Source of the DNA: Cellulomonas sp. URHE0023
GTDB taxonomy: Bacteria > Actinomycetota > Actinomycetes > Actinomycetales > Cellulomonadaceae
Length of the DNA stretch: 64,000 bases
Reading direction: 5' to 3'
NCBI RefSeq assembly: GCF_000688475.1
Contig: NZ_JIAN01000005.1
Location: 124,001-188,000, forward strand
This document shows positions 41,280 to 49,276 of the stretch, piece after piece. Made by a program: the position numbers and the translations under genes. The notes below the pieces were generated by a model, which saw only the letters and a list, made by a program, of their open reading frames with translations, was not told where the DNA came from and searched no databases. Position 1 is the stretch's first letter; every line of letters begins with the position of its first letter.

Positions 41280-41601
41280 CCGAGGATCGTAGTCCGGTCC
41301 TCGCAGGCTGGTGCGGGCGTGCGGCGGGTCCGGGACGTGACAGCACATGTGTCGGATAGACTGGTGCGGTAATTCGGTTGCCCGGTCGTCTCGTTCACAA
41401 GAGTTCTGACCCACCTCGCTCAGCCCCGGCCCGTCCGGAAGACGCTCGCGAGTCGCCTTTCACGATCGGCTGCCGGCCACATCGCGTGGTGCGCTCCGCT
41501 GTCGCCCGGGAACGATCCGACGAGACTCCGACTCCAGCTGTCGGCCCGTCGTGAACCCGGACTGCGCGCGGGTCACCACCCTTCGCAGTGAAGAGCCTTT
41601 G
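41280..41601. other. divergent control region and long leader of the DEAD-box gene
   Basis: 322 bp between the ferritin-like start and the helicase GTG. On the minus strand TACGAT (41291-41286) is a -10 for the ferritin-like gene. On the plus strand TAGACT (41357-41362) is a candidate -10, giving a leader of about 234 nt for the helicase. Long leaders are common on DEAD-box mRNAs. No conserved ORF seen; the frame is open only from 41551. Confidence 0.5.
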
Positions 41602-43350
41602 GTGACGACGACCGACATCAACCCGACCGCGCCCGACGACACGCCCGACCAGATCTCCGCTCTTGCAGCGCCGATGTCCCGCCCGCTCAAGAACACCTGG
41701 TCCTCGGTGCAGGCCGTCGAGGCCTCGTTCGCCGACTTCGACGTGCGCCCCGAGATCGTGCAGGCGCTCGCCGACGCCGGGATCACGCACCCGTTCCCGA
41801 TCCAGGCGATGACCCTGCCGGTCGCACTGTCCGGCCACGACATCATCGGCCAGGCGAAGACCGGTACCGGCAAGACCCTCGGCTTCGGTGTCCCGATGCT
41901 GCACCGCGTGATCGCCCCCGGGGAGGAGGGCTACGACCAGCTGCCCGAGCCCGGCAAGCCGCAGGCGCTCGTCGTCGTGCCCACCCGTGAGCTCGCGGTC
42001 CAGGTGGCCGGCGACCTCGCCACGATGAGCGCACGTCGCTCGGTCCGCGTGCTGCAGGTCTACGGCGGGCGTGCCTACGAGCCGCAGATCGCCGCGCTGA
42101 ACAGCGGTGTCGACGTGGTCGTCGGGACGCCGGGTCGCATGATCGACCTGCTCAAGCAGCGCCACCTGGACCTGTCCCGCGTCAAGGCGGTCGTGCTCGA
42201 CGAGGCCGACGAGATGCTGGACCTGGGCTTCCTGCCCGACGTCGAGACCCTGCTGAGCGCGACGCCGGCCACCCGCCACACCATGCTCTTCTCGGCGACC
42301 ATGCCGGGGGCCGTCGTCGCGATGGCCCGCCGCTACATGACGCAGCCGACGCACATCCGTGCGGCCGACCCGGACGATGACGGCCAGACCGTCAAGAACA
42401 TCAAGCAGGTCGTCTACCGCGCGCACGCGCTGGACAAGGTCGAGCTGCTCGCGCGCATCCTGCAGTCGCGTGACCGGGGCCTGACCATCGTGTTCGCCCG
42501 CACCAAGCGCACCGCCGCCAAGGTTGCCGACGACCTCGCCGAGCGTGGCTTCGCCGCCGGTGCGCTGCACGGCGACCTCGGCCAGGGGGCCCGCGAGCAG
42601 GCGCTGCGCGCGTTCCGCCACGGCAAGGTCGACGTGCTCGTCGCCACCGACGTGGCCGCCCGCGGCATCGACGTGGAGGCCGTCACGCACGTCATCAACT
42701 ACCAGTGCCCCGAGGACGAGAAGACCTACCTGCACCGCACGGGCCGCACCGGCCGCGCGGGCGCCAAGGGCACCGCGGTCACGTTCGTCGACTGGGACGA
42801 CATCCCCCGCTGGGGCTTGATCGACAAGGCGCTCGGCCTGGGCATCCCCGAGCCGATCGAGACGTACTCGAGCTCGGCGCACCTGTTCACCGACCTCGAC
42901 ATCCCCGAGGGCACCAAGGGGCGCCTCCCCAAGGCGCAGCAGACCCGCGAGGGCCTCGGTGCCGAGAAGCTCGAGGACCTCGGCGAGACCGGGAAGCGTG
43001 GCGGCGGGGCTCGTCCCGACCAGCAGCGCACGGGCGGCTCGCGCGCCGGCTCGGCCCCGCGCAGCGGCGCACCCCGCTCCGAGGGTCCCGCAGGCGGCGA
43101 CGGCGAGGCCCACGAGGGTCGGAGCCGCCGTCGCGGTGGTCGCGGTCGGGGCCGTGGCGAGGGCGACGAGGGCACGACGACGTCCAGTGCGGCACCCGAC
43201 GGCGCCGCGGGCCCGTCGACGGAGAACATCACCGGTGAGGCCGGTCCGAGCACCGGCACGCGACGCAGCCGGAACCGCCGGCGCACGCGCAGCGGTGCCA
43301 GCGGGAGCGCGAGCACCGAGAGCGCACCGGTCCCCTCGACGGACGCCTGA
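41602..43350 (+). CDS. DEAD-box RNA helicase with RG-rich tail
   Basis: 582 aa. All core motifs: Q motif (ASFADFDVRPEIVQAL, GITHPFPIQAM), AKTGTGKT, PTRELAVQV, GTPGRMIDLL, DEADEMLD, FSATMP, ATDVAARGIDVE, HRTGRTGRAG. After about residue 430 comes a low-complexity tail rich in Gly, Arg, Ser and Pro (RRRGGRGRGRGEGDEG) ending in RRSRNRRRTRSG, an RNA-binding type of extension. RhlE/CsdA-like (Rv3211 position), probably in cold adaptation, ribosome assembly or RNA decay. The GTG at 41602 (VTTTDINPTAPDD) is the first good start; SD is weak (AAGAG). Confidence 0.95.
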   Translation: MTTTDINPTAPDDTPDQISALAAPMSRPLKNTWSSVQAVEASFADFDVRPEIVQALADAGITHPFPIQAMTLPVALSGHDIIGQAKTGTGKTLGFGVPMLHRVIAPGEEGYDQLPEPGKPQALVVVPTRELAVQVAGDLATMSARRSVRVLQVYGGRAYEPQIAALNSGVDVVVGTPGRMIDLLKQRHLDLSRVKAVVLDEADEMLDLGFLPDVETLLSATPATRHTMLFSATMPGAVVAMARRYMTQPTHIRAADPDDDGQTVKNIKQVVYRAHALDKVELLARILQSRDRGLTIVFARTKRTAAKVADDLAERGFAAGALHGDLGQGAREQALRAFRHGKVDVLVATDVAARGIDVEAVTHVINYQCPEDEKTYLHRTGRTGRAGAKGTAVTFVDWDDIPRWGLIDKALGLGIPEPIETYSSSAHLFTDLDIPEGTKGRLPKAQQTREGLGAEKLEDLGETGKRGGGARPDQQRTGGSRAGSAPRSGAPRSEGPAGGDGEAHEGRSRRRGGRGRGRGEGDEGTTTSSAAPDGAAGPSTENITGEAGPSTGTRRSRNRRRTRSGASGSASTESAPVPSTDA

Positions 43351-43360
43351 CACCAGCACC

Positions 43361-43403
43361 ACGAACGGGCACGCACTCCTGCGCGGAGTGCGTGCCCGTT
43401 CGT
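43361..43403. terminator. 19-bp perfect bidirectional terminator
   Basis: Stem of 19 bp (ACGAACGGGCACGCACTCC and its complement) with a 5-nt loop, 10 nt after the helicase stop and 18 nt beyond the marC stop on the other strand. The longest perfect hairpin in the window. Confidence 0.92.
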
Positions 43404-43421
43404 CGTCCGGAGGTGCGGGAG

Positions 43422-44045
43422 CTACGCGGCCTTGATGAACGCCTCGACGGCGTTCGCGATCAGCTGGACCGCGATCGCGGCGAGCAGCAGACCGGCGATC
43501 CGGGTGACGAGGATGGTGCCGCCGTCTCCGAGCACGCGGTGGATGACGTTCGCGAACCGCATCGCGAGGTACAGGCACACGTGCACGGCGAGGACGCCGA
43601 GCGCGATCGCCACCCAGTCGGCCGCGGTCTGGTCGGACTGCTGCACGAACACCATGGTCGCGACGATCGCTCCCGGGCCGGCCAGCAGCGGGGTCCCGAG
43701 CGGGACGAGCGCGACGTTGACCTTCCCGTCGCCGGCGGGCTGCGGCTGCTCCATCTTGCCGGTCAACAGCTCCATGGCGACGACCAGGAGGAGCAGCCCG
43801 CCGGACGCCTGCAGGGCAGGGAGTGTGATGTGCAGGTAGTCGAGCAGCTTCTGCCCGAACAGCGCGAACGCGACGATCACGCCGAGCGCGACGAGCACGG
43901 CCTGCCGGGCGGCGCGGTTGCGCTGCTGCCGGGTCATCGCCGCCGTCAGGCCGAGGAAGATCGGGACGGTTCCGGGCGGGTCCATGATCACGAAGAGCGT
44001 GATGAAGACGGACCCGAAAAGCTGCCAGTCGATCACGGCGCTCAC
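43422..44045 (-). CDS. MarC family integral membrane protein
   Basis: 207 aa, six transmembrane helices. MarC/UPF0056 pattern: FITLFVIMDPPGTVPIFLGLTAAM at the N-terminus, LVPLGTPLLAGPGAIVATMVF in the middle. Function of MarC proteins is unsettled; a multiple-antibiotic-resistance role has been disputed. The GTG at 44045 overlaps the PHP stop (GTGA), so the two are coupled. Confidence 0.95.
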   Translation of the reverse strand: MSAVIDWQLFGSVFITLFVIMDPPGTVPIFLGLTAAMTRQQRNRAARQAVLVALGVIVAFALFGQKLLDYLHITLPALQASGGLLLLVVAMELLTGKMEQPQPAGDGKVNVALVPLGTPLLAGPGAIVATMVFVQQSDQTAADWVAIALGVLAVHVCLYLAMRFANVIHRVLGDGGTILVTRIAGLLLAAIAVQLIANAVEAFIKAA

Positions 44046-44884
44046 GGGCGCACGACCTTCGTGGTGCCCTGGTCCTCGATCTCTGCGAGCACCTCCGGAC
44101 CGGTCAGGTTCTCGCCCAGGCGGTTGGCCTTGCCGGACCCGTGGTAGTCGCTCGACCCGGTCACGAACAGCCCCAGCCGCTGCGCGATCGCGGTCAGGCG
44201 GGTGCGCTGTGCGGGGCTGTGGTCGCGGTGGTCCACCTCCAGCCCCGCGAGACCTGCCTCTGCGAGGGCGTCGAAGACGTCGTCCGGCACGATCTCGCCG
44301 CGGGCGTCGGCGCCCGGGTGCGCGAAGACGGGCACCCCGCCCGCTGCTCGGATCGCGCGCACGGCGTCGACGCCCGCAGGGGCGTAGTGCGGCACGTGGT
44401 ACGGGCCGTCGGCTCGCAGCAGCCGCGCGAAGGCGGCGTCGCGGTCAGGGACGACTCCGCGCTCGACCAGCGCGTCCGCGATGTGCGGGCGCCCGAGCAC
44501 GACCGCGTCGCGGGACTGCGCGACGACGTCGTCCCAGGTGATGGGGTAGTCCTGCGCGAGCAGCTCCACGATCGACCTGGCCCTGCCCACGCGTGCCTCG
44601 GCCGTCCTGTCGAGCTCGTGGGTGAGTGCCAGGGCGGTCGGGTCCTGCAGGTAGGACAGCAGGTGGATGCTGATGCCGTGCGCGCGCGCCGAGACCTCGG
44701 TCCCGAGCACGAGGTCGATCCCGTGCCGCCGTGCCGAGTCGGTGGCCTCGACCCAGCCCGCGGTCGTGTCGTGGTCGGTGAGGGCCACCACGTCGAGTCC
44801 CGCCGCGGCGGCGGCAGCGACGACGTCACCGGGCACCTCGGTGCCGTCGGACGCGGTGGAGTGGGTGTGGAGGTCGATACGCAC
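44042..44884 (-). CDS. PHP domain phosphoesterase
   Basis: 280 aa. PHP metal-site motifs: MRIDLHTHSTASDGT at the start, VVALTDHDTTAGW, GTEVSARAHG, VFAHPGA, LEVDHRDHS and TGSSDYHG. Single-domain PHP proteins of this size include 3',5'-nucleotide-bisphosphate phosphatases and RNase AM. The GTG at 44884 (not 44893) was chosen because TACCGT lies 7 nt upstream (leaderless) and the family starts MRIDLHTH. Operon with marC; divergent from the aminopeptidase gene with only 44 bp between start codons. Confidence 0.93.
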   Translation of the reverse strand: MRIDLHTHSTASDGTEVPGDVVAAAAAAGLDVVALTDHDTTAGWVEATDSARRHGIDLVLGTEVSARAHGISIHLLSYLQDPTALALTHELDRTAEARVGRARSIVELLAQDYPITWDDVVAQSRDAVVLGRPHIADALVERGVVPDRDAAFARLLRADGPYHVPHYAPAGVDAVRAIRAAGGVPVFAHPGADARGEIVPDDVFDALAEAGLAGLEVDHRDHSPAQRTRLTAIAQRLGLFVTGSSDYHGSGKANRLGENLTGPEVLAEIEDQGTTKVVRP

Positions 44885-44891
44885 GGGCCCC

Positions 44892-44897
44892 ACGGTA
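44892..44897 (-). promoter_or_regulatory. -10 element of the PHP gene
   Basis: TACCGT on the minus strand, 7 nt before the GTG at 44884; leaderless. Confidence 0.5.
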
Positions 44898-44928
44898 TCG
44901 GTGCGGCCAGGGTGGGAAGATGTGGCCC

Positions 44929-46443
44929 ATGAACGCGGAGAGCACGGCCGAGCAGCCCCTGGCGGATCGCGGATCCAACCGGTCTCAGCGACCGTCGTCC
45001 GCCGAGTTCCTGCGCTTCATCACCTCGGGGTGGGGAGGGCGGCCCGAGTCGACCGTGACGCGTGGCCCGGCTGCCGACGCGACCGCCCGCCGCCGCTCCG
45101 AGATCTCGGGCCGGTTCCCCGGCGAGCGTCTGGTGGTCCCGGCCGGCACGTTCAAGGTGCGCTCCAACGACACCGACTACCGGTTCCGGCCGCACTCCGC
45201 CTTCGCGCACCTGACAGGGCTGGGCGCCGAGCAGGAGCCGGACGCTGTGCTCGTGCTGCATCCGGTGGAGGACGGCTCCGGTGACGACGGCAGCGGGCAC
45301 GAGGCCGTCCTGTACATCCGGCCGCTCGCGGGACGGGACACCGAGGAGTTCTTCTCCGACAGCAGGTACGGCGAGTTCTGGGTGGGCGCGCGCCCGACGC
45401 TCGAGGAGATCGAGACCTTGACCGGGGTGCGGACCGCTCACATCGACGACCTGCGCGACGCTCTGGCCAAGGACGTCGGCGAGGACGGTGTGCAGCTGCG
45501 GATCGTGCCCGACGTCGACGAGGCGATCGAGGCGGTCGTCGAGGACATCCGTGCCGCCGAGCAGGCCGGCGCCCGCGACGAGGTGCTCGCCGAGGCGCTC
45601 TCCGAGCTGCGACTGGTCAAGGACGCTCACGAGGTCGAGCAGATGCGGCGCGCGGTCGCGACGACGATCGAGGGCTTCGAGAAGATCGTCCGTGCGCTGC
45701 CGGACGCGATCGCGCATCAGCGCGGCGAGCGCGTCATCGAGGGGACGTTCGTGGGTCACGCGCGCCAGGAGGGCAACGCGGTCGGCTACGAGACCATCGC
45801 CGCCGCCGGCGAGCACGCCACGACCCTGCACTGGATCGACAACGACGGCCATGTCCGTGAGGGCGAGCTGGTGCTGGTCGATGCCGGCGTCGAGATCGAC
45901 TCGCTGTACACCGCGGACATCACACGGACCCTGCCGGTCGACGGCACGTTCACCGAGGTGCAGCGGCGCGTCTACCAGGCGGTGCTCGACGCCGCCGACG
46001 CCGCGTTCGCTGCCGCAGTGCCCGGCGCCAGGTTCCGCGACGTGCACGCTGCCGCCATGAAGGTGATCGCCGAACGCCTGTCCGAGTGGGGCCTGCTGCC
46101 GGTGTCCGCGCAGGAGTCGCTCCTGCCGGAGAACCAGCACCACCGTCGCTGGATGGTGCACGGGACCAGCCATCACCTCGGGCTCGACGTGCACGACTGC
46201 GCGCAGGCCCGGGCCGAGCTCTACCTCGACGGCGTGCTCGAGCCCGGCATGGTGTTCACCATCGAGCCGGGTCTCTACTTCAAGTCCGACGACCTGCTGG
46301 TCCCGCAGGAGTACCGCGGCATCGGGGTACGTATCGAGGACGACGTGCTCGTCACGGCGCACGGCAACGAGAACCTCTCGGCCGCGTTGCCGCGGGAGCC
46401 TGCGGCGGTCGAGGCCTGGATGAAGAAGCTCCGCAACGGTTAG
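44929..46443 (+). CDS. pepP: Xaa-Pro aminopeptidase (aminopeptidase P family)
   Basis: 504 aa. M24B metallopeptidase removing N-terminal residues before proline. C-terminal pita-bread domain with metal ligands in VLVDAGVEID, YTADITRT, HGTSHHLGLDVHD, TIEPGLYF and GIGVRIEDDV; N-terminal domain contains FRPHSAFAHLTGL typical of type II enzymes. Start is uncertain: ATG 44929 has GAAGAT 7 nt upstream and no SD, an in-frame ATG at 44920 would add three residues. Confidence 0.93.
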   Translation: MNAESTAEQPLADRGSNRSQRPSSAEFLRFITSGWGGRPESTVTRGPAADATARRRSEISGRFPGERLVVPAGTFKVRSNDTDYRFRPHSAFAHLTGLGAEQEPDAVLVLHPVEDGSGDDGSGHEAVLYIRPLAGRDTEEFFSDSRYGEFWVGARPTLEEIETLTGVRTAHIDDLRDALAKDVGEDGVQLRIVPDVDEAIEAVVEDIRAAEQAGARDEVLAEALSELRLVKDAHEVEQMRRAVATTIEGFEKIVRALPDAIAHQRGERVIEGTFVGHARQEGNAVGYETIAAAGEHATTLHWIDNDGHVREGELVLVDAGVEIDSLYTADITRTLPVDGTFTEVQRRVYQAVLDAADAAFAAAVPGARFRDVHAAAMKVIAERLSEWGLLPVSAQESLLPENQHHRRWMVHGTSHHLGLDVHDCAQARAELYLDGVLEPGMVFTIEPGLYFKSDDLLVPQEYRGIGVRIEDDVLVTAHGNENLSAALPREPAAVEAWMKKLRNG

Positions 46444-46517
46444 TCGAACTCGCCCGGCCTCGTACGTCACCCCTGCATCGAGACGATCCTCGTCCCGCAC
46501 GCACCAGGAGGCGCACG

Positions 46518-46784
46518 ATGGAAGGTCAGCTGGCACCGCTGTTCTCGAGGCGCACCGTGCTGCGCGAGAGCCGCAGCGCATACCCGGACGCACCGCGGCT
46601 GGAGCCGAGACGCAGCCGCAGCGAGCGCCGAGCCGCTCGAGTCAGGGTGCGGGCGGAGGCGCGGGCTGTTCGCTCGGCGGAGAAGGTGGTGCGCTCGGCG
46701 GCTCGGTCCGCTCCGGCGGCACGGAGGGTGCCTCCGCGGCAGGCGGCTGCGCTGCCGGCGGACCCGACGACGATGTGGTGGTGA
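46518..46784 (+). CDS. possible small Arg-rich protein overlapping antisense gene
   Basis: 88 aa with a perfect AGGAGG 6 nt before the ATG at 46518, downstream of pepP. The product is very basic (LEPRRSRSERRAARVRVRAE) with no recognised domain. Its last 143 nt overlap the 3' end of the convergent stress-protein-like gene, whose tail there is a Pro-rich linker. The first 41 codons lie in otherwise empty DNA. Third-position GC is lower than in neighbours. Could be a real small protein, or an SD remnant. Confidence 0.45.
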   Translation: MEGQLAPLFSRRTVLRESRSAYPDAPRLEPRRSRSERRAARVRVRAEARAVRSAEKVVRSAARSAPAARRVPPRQAAALPADPTTMWW

Positions 46785-47292
46785 CCGGCCGCGCCGGCCA
46801 GCCGGACTGGACTCCCCCGATCTCCCGCAGCAGGTTGCGCGCCTTGTTCGCCTGCTCCGCGCGGCACAGGAGCGCGTACGACGACGCGACGATCTGGCTG
46901 GTCGAGGTGAAGTCGCGGCGTCGCCTCGTCAGGGAGTACGTGACGACCGAGAAGAGCATCCCGAAGGCACCACCGATGAGGATCGCGGAGAACATGGGGC
47001 TGCTCGACGCGTCGGTGGAGAACAACGTGAGCAGAAGGCCGACGAACAGCCCGAGCCACGCCCCGGTGAGGAAGCCGCCGAGCGCCGCACGGGGGTACGA
47101 GAGCCGTCCCGTGACCCGCTCGACCATCCGCAGGTCGGTGCCGACGATCGTGACCAGCTGAACCGGGAAGTCCTTGTCGGCAAGGTGCGCGACCGCGCGC
47201 TGGGCCTCGAGGTACGTGGCGTAGGCCGCGATCGTCTCGCCCTGCGGCTGCGTCGGGTTCCGGGGCGTCCGGGCCGAGCTGGAGAACGACAT
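46642..47292 (-). CDS. general stress protein-like two-TM membrane protein
   Basis: 216 aa from the ATG at 47292 with GGGAGG 8 nt upstream. N-terminal domain resembling general stress protein 17M/YflT (IAAYATYLEAQRAVAHLADKDFPVQLVTIVG), two TM helices in a Gly-rich hairpin (ALGGFLTGAWLGLFVGLLLTLF and MFSAILIGGAFGMLFSVVTY), then SQIVASSYALLCRAEQANKARNLL, and a proline-rich C-terminal tail (PSAPPSPPSEQPAPPPAP). Function unknown. Divergent from the MgtE-N gene. Confidence 0.85.
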   Translation of the reverse strand: MSFSSSARTPRNPTQPQGETIAAYATYLEAQRAVAHLADKDFPVQLVTIVGTDLRMVERVTGRLSYPRAALGGFLTGAWLGLFVGLLLTLFSTDASSSPMFSAILIGGAFGMLFSVVTYSLTRRRRDFTSTSQIVASSYALLCRAEQANKARNLLREIGGVQSGWPARPVTTTSSSGPPAAQPPAAEAPSVPPERTEPPSAPPSPPSEQPAPPPAP

Positions 47293-47386
47293 GCGGTCAT
47301 CCTCCCCCGGCGGTCGTTCGGGCGACCACCCGGTCACGGTCGACGGGAGGCCCGGCGTCGGTCACGCCGGTTCAGGGACTCCGGTC

Positions 47387-47392
47387 TAGGCT
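47387..47392 (+). promoter_or_regulatory. -10 element, leaderless
   Basis: TAGGCT 7 nt before the GTG at 47400, no SD. Confidence 0.5.
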
Positions 47393-47399
47393 GACCGGC

Positions 47400-48674
47400 G
47401 TGAGCAGCGTCGGGACCAGGGTTTTCGTCGCGCGCCTAGCCGGGACCAGCGTGTTCGACCCCCTCGGAGACCAGGTGGGACGTGTGCGCGACGTCGTCGT
47501 GCTGGTGCGCCCCAAGGGCGCGCCCCGAGCCGTCGGGCTGGTGGTCGAGGTCGGCAGCCGCCGACGCGTGTTCCTCCCGCTCACGCGCGTCACCTCCATC
47601 GACTCCGGCCAGGTCATCTCGACGGGCCTGGTGAACATGCGCCGGTTCGAGCAGCGTGCGTTCGAGACGCTGGCCGTGGGCGAGCTGCTGGACCGCACCG
47701 TCGAGCTCGTGGACGGCTCGGGAGTCGCGGACATCGAGGACGTCGCCATCGAGCTCCAGCGCAACGGCGACTGGGTGATCTCCAAGCTGTTCGTCCGTCG
47801 TCGGCCCGCCGGCCGGCCGGGCATCCTGCGCCGCCGCGGCGAGACCCTGCTGGTCTCGGTCGACGAGGTCACGGGCCTCGGGCAGGCGTCCGCCGCACAG
47901 GGCGCCGAGCTCATGCTCGCGCAGTACGAGGACCTCAAGCCCGCCGACCTGGCGGACGTCCTGCACGACCTCGGACTGACGCGGCGGCTCGAGGTGGCCA
48001 GCGCGCTGGACAACGAGCGGCTCGCCGACGTGCTCGAGGAGCTGCCCGAGGACGACCAGGTCGGGATCCTGCAGGGCCTGGCGCGCACCCGGGCCGCCGA
48101 CGTCCTCGAGGCGATGCAGCCGGACGACGCGGCCGACCTGCTCGGCGAGCTCCCCGACGACCAGCAGGCCGAGCTGCTCGAGCTGATGGAGCCCGAGGAG
48201 GCTCGCGACGTCCGGCGACTGCTGGCCTACGAGGACAACACCGCCGGCGGTCTCATGACCACCGAACCGGTGATCCTTGGGCCGGAGACCCCCATCGCGG
48301 CGGCTCTCGCGCACGTGCGCCGCCAGGACCTGACCCCCGCGCTCGCGTCCATGGTGTTCGTCGCACGGCCGCCGCTGGAGACGCCGACCGGTCGGTTCAT
48401 CGGCGTCGTGCACCTGCAGCGTCTGCTGCGCGAACCGCCTCACGAGTCGATCGGGTCGATCATCGACACCGACATCGAGGCGCTTCCCGTGGATGCGCCG
48501 CTGCTCGCCGTCACGCGCCAGCTCGCGACGTACAACCTGCTCGCGCTGCCGGTCGTCGACCAGGAGCGGCGCCTGCTCGGCGTGGTCTCGGTCGACGACG
48601 TCCTCGACCACCTGCTGCCCGAGGACTGGCGCGAGACGGACGACGAGCTGAGCACGGGGGTGCACCGTGGCTGA
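47400..48674 (+). CDS. MgtE N-terminal/CBS domain protein without channel domain
   Basis: 424 aa. N-terminal PRC-barrel-like segment (VRDVVVLVRPKGAPRAVGLVVEV), MgtE intracellular N domain about 190-290 (RLADVLEELPEDDQVGILQGL, DDAADLLGELPDDQQAELLELM) and a CBS pair about 290-415 (GGLMTTEPVILGPETPIAAAL, LPVVDQERRLLGVVSVDDVLDHL). MgtE transport helices are absent, so it is a cytosolic Mg2+-sensing-type regulator, as in the Rv1232c group. Overlaps the DUF1003 gene by 8 bp. Confidence 0.93.
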   Translation: MSSVGTRVFVARLAGTSVFDPLGDQVGRVRDVVVLVRPKGAPRAVGLVVEVGSRRRVFLPLTRVTSIDSGQVISTGLVNMRRFEQRAFETLAVGELLDRTVELVDGSGVADIEDVAIELQRNGDWVISKLFVRRRPAGRPGILRRRGETLLVSVDEVTGLGQASAAQGAELMLAQYEDLKPADLADVLHDLGLTRRLEVASALDNERLADVLEELPEDDQVGILQGLARTRAADVLEAMQPDDAADLLGELPDDQQAELLELMEPEEARDVRRLLAYEDNTAGGLMTTEPVILGPETPIAAALAHVRRQDLTPALASMVFVARPPLETPTGRFIGVVHLQRLLREPPHESIGSIIDTDIEALPVDAPLLAVTRQLATYNLLALPVVDQERRLLGVVSVDDVLDHLLPEDWRETDDELSTGVHRG

Positions 48675-49218
48675 CCGCCTGGACACCCCACGCGAGACGC
48701 GGCGCGTCCTGATCCGCCGACCGCAGATCGACGAGGACGCCTCGGGCAAGATCTCGGAGAGCATCGCCCGGTTTTTGGGCACCCCGCGGTTCATCATCTG
48801 GCTGACGATCTTCTGCATCGCCTGGATCCTGTGGAACCTGGACTGGGGTCCTGACCGGGCCCGGTTCGACCAGGCGGCCAACGGGTTCACGGCCCTGACC
48901 CTGGTCCTGTCGCTGCAGGCCTCGTACGCGGCTCCGCTCATCCTGCTCGCGCAGAACAGGCAGACGGACCGGGACCGCGTCCAGGCCGAGCAGGACCGTC
49001 AGCGCTCGGAGCGGAACCTCGCCGACACCGAGTTCCTCGCGCGCGAGATGGCCGCGCTCCGGATCGCGCTGTCCGAGGTGGCCACCCGTGACTTCGTCCG
49101 CTCGGAGCTGCGCGCGCTGCTCGAGGACATGACCGCCGAGCGCGACGACGACAAGGATCCCGAGGCCGACCAAGGGCCGAAGGAGTCCAAGAAGGCTCGT
49201 CGCAACCAGCGCCCGTAG
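48667..49218 (+). CDS. DUF1003 membrane protein
   Basis: 183 aa. Two transmembrane helices (FIIWLTIFCIAWILWNL and ALTLVLSLQASYAAPLILLA) preceded by KISESIARFLGTPRF and followed by a charged coiled-coil (QNRQTDRDRVQAEQDRQRSERNLAD), matching DUF1003. Coupled to the MgtE-N/CBS protein by overlap, as in Rv1232c-Rv1231c; a Mg2+-related function is inferred. The C-terminus is Lys/Asp rich. Confidence 0.92.
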   Translation: MADRLDTPRETRRVLIRRPQIDEDASGKISESIARFLGTPRFIIWLTIFCIAWILWNLDWGPDRARFDQAANGFTALTLVLSLQASYAAPLILLAQNRQTDRDRVQAEQDRQRSERNLADTEFLAREMAALRIALSEVATRDFVRSELRALLEDMTAERDDDKDPEADQGPKESKKARRNQRP

Positions 49219-49264
49219 CCTCCGCCGACCACGGACCCGGGGCGGACGGGCCGGCTCGCCGACC

Positions 49265-49270
49265 TACGAT
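49265..49270 (+). promoter_or_regulatory. -10 element, leaderless
   Basis: TACGAT 6 nt before the ATG at 49277, no SD; the same hexamer and spacing as the ferritin-like gene at 41279. Confidence 0.6.
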
Positions 49271-49276
49271 GGGCAC

